64,000 nucleotides of DNA from Misgurnus anguillicaudatus (taxonomy: Eukaryota > Chordata > Actinopteri > Cypriniformes > Cobitidae). Numbering within the stretch: the first letter of the stretch is position 1; every line of letters starts with the position of its first letter. Positions 10,652-22,200 of the stretch are shown here, one piece after another. The stretch lies in contig NC_073340.2 in the NCBI RefSeq assembly GCF_027580225.2, forward strand, positions 34,294,501 through 34,358,500, given 5' to 3'. The translations under genes and the position numbers were made by a program. The notes under the pieces were generated by a model. The model made no database searches. It was given only the letters and a program-made list of their open reading frames with translations, and was not told the DNA's origin.

Positions 10652-10805
10652 ACACTCTAAAAATGTCTGGGTTATTTTTGACCCATAATGTGTAAATATT
10701 GGACAGAACACATGCTGGGTTAAAAATGACCCAATGTTGGGTTGTTGTTATGCAACCATGGGGTACAATAACCTAACAGTTGGGCTAAAACCAACCAAAA
10801 CTAGT
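10652..10805. mobile_element. MITE of the TGGGTTAAAA family (partial)
   Basis: It starts 'ACTCTAAAAATG' and carries 'TGGACAGAACACATGCTGGG' and 'CCCAATGTTGGGTTGTT', as do copies at 16133-17555, 49630-49850 and 52829-53015. The right half is degraded. Confidence 0.6.
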
Positions 10806-11418
10806 CATAAAAAAAGATTCCATTAGCGCCCCCTTTTTTCAGCCATCAAAATCATTTAATAGGATAATATGTTTTGATAATTAACCAGCCAGGCTGTTTT
10901 GGACTTCTCCAAAAAGATGGCCAGCCCGCCCCTGGTGTGACAGATATTATCCACTGGAGGATAAAGATGTCACATAAGAGGACGAAGCTTTTTGAATAAT
11001 TATATAAATAAACACATTATTCTTTTTTCATCATTAATTAAAATAGTTTTTGAATTTATCGCAGGACATACTGTTATAAAGTGACATGAAACTACAGTTA
11101 GTACAAAATGAGATCTTTTGTTTTAAAGACAGAATAAATTTATACATAAATAAAGAAGACAGATCAAAGACAGAAAATCAAGAAGAGTGGAGATCCTAAG
11201 AGAACGACACAGAAAATGAATTGAATCAACCTTTAAAAGACAAACCATATACAATACTTTAAAAAATCCAGTCAATCCTAATAAATACTAAGATGAATAT
11301 CAATCATATTTAACCGTGCTGCTCAACAGGGAGGCTCTTACATATAAGTCCCAGATGTATAACCCTATTATTGATATGTTTTCCTCACTTATTCAAATTT
11401 TCTTTCTTTCTTGTCATA
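10806..11418. other. No gene seen
   Basis: AT-rich sequence without a supported reading frame or recognisable repeat. Confidence 0.5.
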
Positions 11419-11423
11419 TGTGT

Positions 11424-11468
<45 letters not shown>
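11419..11468. repeat. (GT)n microsatellite
   Basis: GT dinucleotides with one GA interruption. The flanking 11469-12120 is AT-rich with no gene seen. Confidence 0.95.
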
Positions 11469-11469
<1 letters not shown>

Positions 11470-12120
11470 TCTTGGCAAATAAATCCCATTTTTATTCTGA
11501 TATTGTTGATTAAATTTTGTTGTTTTGATAAGAAATAAGCTAGTACTGTTTGTATCAAAAATAAACTTCATTCTCTGAGATATTCAAAGTTAAATGAAAT
11601 CCTTTATATCATGTTCTCTTTAATGCAATAATTACTAGTTCGGTCCTTTAGTGTGAGCACATAAAATAACCACAGATTTGTTTTTTTATCTCAAAATATC
11701 TTAAAGAACAGTTGGATATCGCAAAAGGGGAGATATAACCATTAATGTTATATAAAATTATTTTTTAAATGGTTTTCTTTCAATTTTTAAAGGAATTTAA
11801 ACTAATTTTGTCTGTATTTTTTTTAAATGGGGAATTATGTTATTCATAATTTCACATCAAATAAATATAAAAATAAGTGTCTAATAAAAATCTCCCTCAT
11901 GCTGTTTATAAATCATTAAAAGTTTGTTTTTTATTATTTCTGACCACACGCATTTACAGTACAGTTCAGTAAAAATGTCCACAAAATCATGAAAGAATTG
12001 ACACATTTATTAACTACTTGTATTGGCTCAAACATCAGACTTTACACTACATAAATTTATTTTTCTTCAGAAATAGTTTTTTTTTACACAAAAACAACTT
12101 TAAGATGTGGTGTCAATGCA

Positions 12121-12176
<56 letters not shown>

Positions 12177-12396
12177 CTGGTAATTATCACGTTGTGGGGA
12201 CCAATTGTCCCCACAAACATAGGAATACCAGTGTTTTTGTGACCTTGTGGGGACATTTTGATGTCCCCATGAGGAAACAAGCTTATAAGTTAAACAAAAT
12301 GATGTTTCTTGAAAATGTGAAGTAGCAGAAGGGTTTCTGTGATGGTTGGGGTTAGGGAATGGGGTAGGTAAGGGGAATAGAATATACAGTTTGTAC

Positions 12397-12713
12397 ACTC
12401 TAAAAAACAAACGGTGCTATACAGCACCAAAACAGCTGCCCTGGATCGCAACGACAGAAGAACCACCTCTAGTGCCACACAGCACCGGTGAAGAACCAGC
12501 GAAGCACCAGTGAAGCACCAGTGAAGCACCCGTGCAGAACCATATAGTGCCATGTAGAACCATATGTGGTGCTATATGGCCCCTCTATGGTTCTACACTG
12601 GTGCTTCACTGGTTCTTCACCGGCGCTACACGGCACCAAAATGGCTCCTCCATCGCCACGATCCAAAGCAACTGCCCCGGTGCCACACAGCACCGCCTGT
12701 TCTTTTAGAGTGT
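12397..12713. mobile_element. MITE with internal GAAGCACCAGT repeats
   Basis: Inverted termini 'ACTCTAAAAAACAAACGGTG' and 'CACCGCCTGTTCTTTTAGAGT' enclose near-palindromic sequence. Short tandem 'GAAGCACCAGT' units occur in one arm and their inverse in the other. Confidence 0.7.
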
Positions 12714-12717
12714 ATGG

Positions 12718-12922
12718 TACACTGAAAAAATGATTCATTGAATTTAATCAATCCTTTAGGGCAAGTGGTTGCAATCAACCCATTTAAGCTACATTCAAAC
12801 AAAAGTTTTATATTTTATTTTACGTTACTAATCTTTTTTGTTTAAATGTAGCTTCAACAAATTGATTGCAACCACCCACCCCAAAAAAATCATTAAATTC
12901 AATGAATCATTTTTTCAGTGTA
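12718..12922. mobile_element. Palindromic MITE, TACACTGAAAAAATGATTC termini
   Basis: Two arms of about 85 bases are near-perfect inverse copies (each with 'GGTTGCAATCAA' or its complement) around a short AT-rich loop. Non-coding. It sits four bases from the preceding MITE. Confidence 0.8.
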
Positions 12923-12971
12923 TAAAATGCATTACGTCTATGGAATGTCCCCACAAAACATGGAAACCAGA

Positions 12972-13082
<111 letters not shown>

Positions 13083-13137
13083 ATATGTAAAGTTTAAGAG
13101 TTGAGAGCACATGTTGTGGAGCCACATTCATTTTCTC

Positions 13138-13143
13138 TTTATT
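13138..13143 (-). terminator. Gene A poly(A) signal
   Basis: AATAAA on the minus strand, 80 bases past the stop codon. Equivalent signals lie at 42997-43002 (gene B) and 62430-62435 (gene C) within conserved 3' flanks. Confidence 0.6.
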
Positions 13144-13222
13144 GGTTTGACAACAGCAAGAATATCTGGTGTCAAGAGACTTTGATTATTGTTTTAATTT
13201 GCTTCTTTATACGAGGGTTATT

Positions 13223-16200
13223 TTAGGGCTCTGTTTTCTGGACTTTGCGTGCAGTCACCCGCACATCAGTCGACACCCCGCGAATGACCAGTTCATCTTT
13301 CAGCTGAAACACAGGTGGAGAAAAAATTATAATTTCTTGTATTTTACATTTCTGTTACTGTCTACTGGCAGCGTCTTTGGCATGAACAGTCCTAGAAAGT
13401 GTTACTTACTTTCTGCATAACAAATGCAAGGTTCCCACTCTCGGTTAGGTCTAGAAATGAGGTGACTTTCATTTGAAGTCCTACCACATTTCCTAAAGAG
13501 ATGCACATTTACAACAAGTAACATCATATTAAAAACAGACCGAAAGTATAAAATATATATTATGTTGATTACATAAAAACATTAATATTGTGATAAAACA
13601 CCTACCTTTATTCACCATAAAGGCCCAACGGCCTGGCACATTTACATTAGTTGTGTTCTTGAGGTATGGGACAAAGTTATAATCGGTTGACCCAGGAATG
13701 ACAAAGTAATGTGTGGAGCCTATTGTGTCATAACCAGCCTGTTTAAATCATAAAAACAAATATTATGTATTCACATGGAGTCATACATAGTATTAATCAT
13801 GAATATTTTTTATATTGACATAGAAGTTTACCTCCACTGCATATCCCAACCCATCGATATCACCATAGTTCATCAGAATAAAGGAGGAGGTACCATCCGA
13901 AATTAAAACCACTTGAAACGAGATTGACTGAAAACATGTGAAACCTTGTCAGAGAAATATCATATTTTATTGTTTTCAAATCCATTAGAATTCAAGAAGT
14001 ATAAATAAACTTACTGGGGCCAAATGATGTAAAAATACATTTGTATCCATAGTGTTTACATAGTCCCAAGTCGCTACAAAGACCCAAGATGCACTAAAGC
14101 TTTGACCAGGGAAATACCGGTTTATATCTTCTGTGGCTCGTGTCAGCACATTTCCAGATGTGTACTCATGATAGTAGTATGCACCAAGTCCAAAGTCATC
14201 GAGGTCAGTAACGAGAGCAGCAATTATATCTTGATTTCCATAAGTTGGAAAAATGGAAGGGGGGTCTGCTTCTGGAATCGGTTGGTTGAATGAAATTAGT
14301 CCATTATTGTTAACCTGAATTAAAAACAAATAGAAAAAATCCATCAGAAAAACAGCAAATGATCAGCTATCTTAAATGCTTAAAGCGCCAATATTATGGG
14401 ATTGTGAAAATCACCTGTCATGCAGTGTGTCAAGTAGTTGTAAGTGAATGTTAACAGTTCGCAAAAGCTGCAAAGCTGAAAGTGCACCGTAACAAAAGTT
14501 AAAATCTTTCTAAAGAAAAAGTTGACTCTGAGTCGCTGAAACGTATCACCCAAAGTTCGAAGCTAACCGGCTAACTCAGCCTCAAGCTAAGCAGCTAACT
14601 CACGTTTATAGTTAGAATATCTGGTGTTCTTATTACTTGGAGTCACAATAAAAGAGCAATATGTTGGTTAACAAACTGCAATTCTTTATCAGTACTCTGT
14701 GTCTGTTCGGCTAAAGCCCTCCTCCTTTTTGCACTCCTATAAGATCATTCCCTTATCACACTGTGCGACATGGATCATTTAAACTTGGGTACGACAAGCA
14801 TGTAGACTGTACGATGATGAGACGGAAGCTTTGACGGCTACGTCACACATTAGCGAAACGCCACCAGCATGCACTAGTGGTAAACAAATGCAACAAATAA
14901 AGGACCCAGGTCGTAGCAGCAAACACACTGTGTGGTGATCATGCTGAATTTCCTGACTATCGTAGGCTATCTGTGGACACAAGACCGGAAAAACGGCCAT
15001 CTTTGAACCTCTCTCACTGTACGACATACTGTAGGACCACCGAAACAAAGATGTGAAACTCACCAAGTAATCAGGGGTGTTCACCGGCATGCCCACACAA
15101 AAATCGCCGCAAAACACGCATTCCAACAGGTTTTATCGTAGTTTTTGCCAACTCCATTGACTTGTATTAGATGTGCTGTGAGGTACGGTAATACTCCGCG
15201 CCGGGAACTTTGTTTTATTCTTGCAATGGCGGATTAGCACCACCTGGGCTGGAGTGTTTATTATTCAAGCTCTCAGCGGAAGAATGTACGGGTGTGAGGC
15301 GTTTGGAAAAATAGGTCCACAAGTTTACAACGAATGGTAAAACCGCTGTTTGAATGCGTCTTTTGCAGCGATTTTTGTGTGAGCATATCGGTGAACATCC
15401 CTGACCACTCGCTGAGTTTCACGTCTTTGTTAACGAAAGTTTAATGCATTTTAGAAAGGATTGTTCCAGTGCACCTATAGACCCATTGTAGAGGTGGGAG
15501 GTGAAACACAAACACCGGAAAATTCTCGGGGCAGCCGCATATGTCGAAATTTTAGTCAAAACCGTTCTATTTCACCATAAACAATCTGAAAACAGGGCTT
15601 TAACTGTAAAATACTGAACTTGTCCTTTAACCTTGCATGCATGTAAACCTGTTGTTGGGGACTCTCCAAAGCAAATATGAACATTTAAAATAGCATAACA
15701 TTGGCACTTTAAATATTACATGCATACAGCAGCTGTAGTTTATTTACATTTAGACTTTAAATAATAGAATTGAATCTCACATATAGCAGGTTGTATGTCC
15801 GCCCAAAAAACGGAAATGGACTGAACAGGCCAACTTGAGCGTAGTCATCATTGCCAACCTCGATTATTTGTGCGTCTCCAGCTGCCAAACCAACTGGATA
15901 GAAAATCTCTGGTGTTGCATAGAGAAAAAAGACAAGCACATTTTTACATGTTTACATTTATGATGTTTGTTCACGTGAGAAACACAATTCATCAAATTCA
16001 TAGGTCTATACCTACCTGAAAATTGTACAATGCCTGTTCAAAAAATAAAACAAAACAGAGAATATTAACACTTGTGTAAAACACATACAAAAGATTGCAC
16101 AGGTGTACCAAATTATGATGTAACTGCACTCTAAAAATTGCATTTTTTAACCAATACTGGGTAAATAGTATTGGACAAAAACACTGCTGGGTTAAAAATT

Positions 16201-19200
16201 ACCCAATGCTGGGTTGTTTTAACCTAACAGCTGGGTTATTCCCAGTGGGGACAGTGGGGCCTCCAGCCTTAGTCAAACGGGTTGGCACGTATGGTCGGGT
16301 TGCGATTTGGCGCTTTCATGTGTTGTGAATAGTATTCCATACAGACCCGTTTGCCACTGAACCTGCATTAACGACGATAGTGGGGCCTCCAGCCTTAGTC
16401 AAACAGGTTGACACGTATGGTTGGCTTGCGATGTTGGGGTTTTCTTGTGGTCTTGTAAATAGTATGCAATATAGACCCGTTTGCCACTGAACCTGCATTA
16501 ACGACGACAGTGGGGTTACAGGCCTTAGTCAAACGAGTCGACAGGTTTCATTTTCTCTTAAAGATCGGAAGGTGACCCTTAGTTACCATATATACCGTCG
16601 TAGTGGGCCCCCAATTTGCAAAATCCTCAACTGTGGATAATATAATTATGCCGCAATAGTTAGTCTGTCTGAAACTAAGCTGATTAAACCACATCACTGT
16701 GTGACACTTGCATTACATGTGAACGGCCCCAACGCTAATATGATTTTGTTTTTCTCTCCCTGTCTCGTCCTCAACCCCGAGGACAATGGGACAAACAGAC
16801 CCAGTTCCACTAGATGTGAAAGTCGGCACACCTCTGATCTACTGGACGTCCTTCAACGTGATGCCCAGCTGATGCCTGACCAACTATCACCGACAGAACC
16901 AGCTTAATCTCTGCTTAATCTCCTTATCCGTTTATATGTGTGTATATACATATATATCTCCCAAGGGTTTTTCCCTCCTAGGACTTTTTTTATTTCCTCG
17001 GCTAAACAGCCCGGGTTTTTTTCTCCTAGGGTTTTTTTTACCCCGGGGAGGCAGCCTTCTTGGGCTTAACTTAGCTTCCTCTTCTAGACGTTACATTAGT
17101 AATACGCTCGCTTATAATGTCGAGTCATAGCCGCAGCAAATTTGACTGCTTATGCTATCGTGTATTATGTTATGCTATCTGTTGTTTTTCTGTGCTTTTA
17201 CTGCTTCTATTAATGTAAAGCTGCTTTGAAACAATTAACTATTGTGAAAAGCGCTATATAAATAAAATTGAATTGAAAAAAAAAATATTCAAACTCACCC
17301 TTTTGAAAATTAACTATGGTTTTACTACAGTTGAACACAAAAAAGCATAGTTGGTGTAGTAAAACCATGGTTTTGCTGATAGTAATCAATACACCCAAAA
17401 AACATGGCTACTACACTTTTACCCCAATAAAACCATGGTTAATTATCATAAGGGCATGGTTGGGTAACAACAACGCAGCGTTGGATAGCTTTTAACCCAA
17501 CAGTGTGTTCTGTCCAATATTTACCCAGTATGGGTTGAAAATAACCCAGCCAACTTCATTACAATTACAATTCATCATAAATCAGAAACATGAAACACCT
17601 ACTGTACCTTGATTGGCAGAGAAAGCCCAACGGCCTGGATTGTTTACATTACTTGTGGACTTGAGGTTGGGGATGAGGTTGGGATCGTTTGACATAGGCA
17701 CAACAAAGTAATGTGTGGAGCCAAATGTGTCATATCCAGCCTATTGAAATTATTAAAACATATGCATTTATATTGAACTGATATGGAGGATAAATCATAA
17801 ACTTTATGTTATTCTGATATAGAAGTTTCTTTCACCTCTGTTGGAAAACCTATCACACTCATGTCACCATAGTTCATCAGAATAAAGGAGGAGACACCAT
17901 CCGAAATTAAAACCGCTTGAAACGAGATTGACTGAAAAGATTTAAAACATCAATTGTCACAGCAACATCAAGATTTACTCAACAGAGATTTGTTACAGTT
18001 GTGTCAAAAACGGAAACAGTTTAAACAGGAGAGAAAAAAAACTTACTGAAGTTGAGTGATGTAAAAATACATTGGCATCATAACTTTGAACAAAGTCCCA
18101 AGTTGCTACAAAGACCCAAGTAGCGTTGAAGCTCAGTCCAGGGTAATAGCGTTTGATATCGTCTGTAGCTCGTGTCAGCACATTTCCAGATGTGTACTCA
18201 TGATAGTAAAATTCACCGTATCCATAGTCATCCAGTTCAGTCCATAGAGCAGCAATTAAATCTTCACCTCCAGAAGGAAAAGTGTAAGGATGTGCTTCTG
18301 GTATTGGTTGGTTGAATGAAAGGAGTCCATTATTGTTGACCTGAATTAAAAAAGAAAAGAAAAACAGAAAAGTTTCAGCTAGCTTAAATGCTTACATATC
18401 ACATACGGTCTGGTTTCACAAACAAAGCTTAGCTTAAGCCAGAAGACCTTAGTTGAATTAAGATGTTGAAGCATCTTTATTAAACATAACATAATCATTA
18501 ATACCCTATGAAGTTCACTTCCGGTCGTCGTTGACTCATCTGAGAAATGAGAAGCTTGCCACCAGCAAGTAGCCTACTCAAGCCCAAGTCTCTAATGCTC
18601 AATCATAAGAGGTAGTATCTTAAGATGTTTGTTTTTTACTAATTTGTGGTGTAACGGATCGCAGTTGATCAGTGATACGTATAGATCACGACCCACGGTT
18701 GGGCTTGCATGCGATTCGCGGAATAATACGCAAATTTAAATAGGGTGAAAGTTGATCATTTGCACGTGTTTTAAAGGCTTGCATATGTACACACTTAAGT
18801 GATTTTAAACAATTTAACCGCTAAAAGATGCTAAAATGAGCAATTTTCTGTACGCACATGTGGTTGAATGTGTCCGGTCCAACTTCAACCTTCAAAGATC
18901 GGAACTCTGGATGTATAAACTTGAGAGAGAGTTGTGCTACTGTGTCTCATACTGTAGTCCATTAAAATACATTTGGTGAATAAAGCACTGAAAAACAACA
19001 TAATTTTCGTTTTATGTGGAGCGATTGTTTATGCTGCTTCATCTTGAAGCGCCGTTTGCATTCATCCTTCGTCTGTGTATGTGTGCGTGTTTAAGTGCAC
19101 TCAACAAATGTAGGCATGTCAGATTTACAGTTATGTCGCTTACATAATGTAGCCTTTTTTAATGTTTGATGACAAGATAAAGACTTAAGGAAAATTAGGT

Positions 19201-22200
19201 AGACTAATAATTTAAGTTTAATGATCAGCCTACTCACGTGTATGTCCCACAGCTGACATGGAACGTTATTAACTGGTTCGGGAACTTTATATTTTGGTTC
19301 TAACTGGTTCAGGAACGTCAATTTTAAGGTTGAACCGAAAACCGGAAACGTTAAAATACTGTTTCTGTTCAGAACGAACCAATTGGGACAAAATTCTGGT
19401 TCAAAGCCCTGCTTGGAAAAGATGTTACTGGTGTGTACCTTAAGACAAATCAATGGCACTTGTGTTTTTAAGACCTTTCAGTGCAAATTATTTTCAGTTG
19501 AGTTCAGTCAAACATGTGATTAAGTCTGACATTAACCTTAAGCCTTGTCTGTGAAACTAGTGGTAGATGTGATTATTTTAACGTGTCTTAGACTTTAAAT
19601 AATGGAATTGAATCTCACATATATCAGGCTGTATGGCCGACCAAAATACGGAAATGGACTGGACAGGTAAACTGGAACGTAATCATCAGTGCCAATAACA
19701 ACAGTTTGTGCATCTCCTGCTGCCAAACCAACTGGATAGAAAATCTCTGGTGTTGCATAGAGACGAAACACAAAAATAAACACAAACATTGATTTAGATG
19801 TTTACATTTCACACTCATTTATGATGTTTGTTCACTTTGTGTGTTCAGGCTGTGAGAAACACGATTTGTCCAATTCAAGGGTCTTTACCTACCTGAAAAT
19901 TGTACAATGCCTGTTTAAGGAAAAACAGAGAGTATTAATATAAACACTTATGTAAAACACAAACAATTTTTCACAGGTGTAACAGATAATGTATAGGGGC
20001 GTTATTATATAACAACAATTTTATAAGCATTCTTTTATGATTACAATCCATCAGAAATCAGAAATATGAAACACCTACAGTACCTTGATTTGCAGAGAAA
20101 GCCCAACGGCCTGGAGTGTTTACATTACTTGAGGACTTGAGGTTTGGGATGAGGTTGCTGTCGTTTGACATAGGAACAACAAAGTAATGCGTGGAGCCAA
20201 CTGTGTCATATCCAGACTATTTAAATCATAAAAACAGATACTATATATTCAAACCCAGCCATATGGAGTATAAAATATGAATATTTTAAAAGTTTCTTTT
20301 ACCTCCACTGGAAAACCTATCACACTCATGTCACCATAGTTCATCAGAATAAAGGAGGAGACACCATCCGAAATTAAAACCGCTTGAAACGAGATTGACT
20401 GAAAAGATTTAAAACGTTGATTGTCACAGCAACATCAAGATTTACTCAACAGAGTTTTGTTACAGTTTGTCTCAAAACAAAAACTTACTGGGGCTGAATG
20501 CTGTGAAAACGTGTTTGGATCCCAAGTTTCAACAAAGTCCCAAGTTGCTACAAAGACCCAAGTAGCGCTGAAGCTCAGACCAGGGTAATAGCGTTTGATA
20601 TCTTCTGTGGCTCGTGTCAGCACATTTCCAGATGTGTACTGCTGATAGTAGTACGCACCAAGCCCATAGTCATCCAGTTCAGTCCAGAGAGCAGCAATTA
20701 AATCTTCACCTCCAGAAGGAAAAATGTAAGGATGTGCTTCTGGTATCGCTTGGCTGAATGAAAGGAGTCCATTATTGTTGACCTGAATTTTAAAAAATCA
20801 GTCAGACAAACAGCAAAGTATGAACTAGCATGAGTTGTCACAGTTGCGTTAATTTTCATTTAGACTGTAAATAATGAAATTGAACTCTCACATATATTAG
20901 GTTGTACGCGCGGCCAAAAAACACAAATGAACTGTCTAGGTTTACTGAAGCGTAGGTTTCATCACCAACAACAAGAGTTTGAACGTCTCCGACCGCCGTG
21001 CCAAATGGATAGAAAATTGCTGCAGAGGAAAGAATCCAAATAGACACAAACTTTGACAAATATGTTAACATTTTTCTCTCATTTATAATGTTTGTGTATT
21101 TAGGTTGTACAAACACAAGTTCCAATTCAAGAATCTTTACTTACCCGGCCATTGAATGCCTATTCAAAGAAAAAACAAAATATTTAACTCTGAAACACTT
21201 GAATAAAGTACATATAAAATATTGCACAGGTGTAACAGGTGATGACTATTGCCGTAAGTATTTGCTCTGACATCCATTTAATTAGATCATGATTCTTATA
21301 TTATGATCACTATAAGATCAACATCATGAAATCAGATATTTAATTCATAAGACACAAATGGCACAGTTTACAGTGCAGTACAGTACAGTGTAAAATCAGC
21401 AAAACAAGATGTTCGACCGAAGCATCATCATGATGTATTTTTACACGTTGTTTTGTAGGGCAGCAAGATATAAAAAAATACAGCAAATGTGCATATCGTG
21501 ATGGTTTGCAATAACTGAATGATGTTGCAGATAGCAGAGATACTGCCGAGACAGAGAGAGTAATGATTTCTTTTCCCATAAATCATGTAAAAAATTATAT
21601 TTGTAATATAATTTGCAGTCCTATTGTTTGTTTTCTGTGTGATTATTTTGGGTATTATATAACATAATGGAAACAGTAATGGAGTTGTAGTAGTAGTTGA
21701 AATCACATCCTGTGTAGGGAATGCCGAAAGAATAAACACCATTAAAAACACTTTAAAGGCAGGGTTCATGATCTCTGAAAGCCAATGTTGACATTTAAAA
21801 TCACTTAAACAAACACGCCCCTACCCCAATAGAATCTTTCTTTTGATAGCCCCGCCCCATACATACGCAACCCAGGCAATTATGTCGGCTAGTAGACACG
21901 CCCCTTACTGCTGATTGGCTTCAAGTGTGTTTTGGTACTCGGCCAGACTCCCTTTTCCAAAGTGTTTTTCAAAAATCATGCACCCCGCCTTTAAAAGCTT
22001 TGACTAGCTCAACATGCAATCCAATTCACAGACTTTTGAATTCGAGTGCAAGATGAGCCATTCATATTTTAATCTGAGACAGAACTGAACACCAAAAAAA
22101 TGTTTTAAATCTTCATGACTTCTAACATATGATTATAAAGTGAAAGATTGTACTAACAACAACATCAATGGGGGGGGGGCAAAATAATTCACATTCTAGT

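Larger units (their letters stand above)
16133..17555. mobile_element. TGGGTTAAAA-family MITE split by later insertions
   Basis: The left half (16133-16246) begins 'ACTCTAAAAATTGC'. The right half (about 17458-17555) has 'GTGTGTTCTGTCCAATATTT'. Between them are an L2-type LINE 3' end and an ACCATGG-type MITE (about 17310-17457). It is in a gene A intron. Confidence 0.6.

Noticed and set aside
13223..13303. 'KDEL' in the last exon of genes A, B and C as an ER-retention signal
   Set aside because: The motif is about 22-24 residues from the C-terminus, so it cannot act as a KDEL signal.
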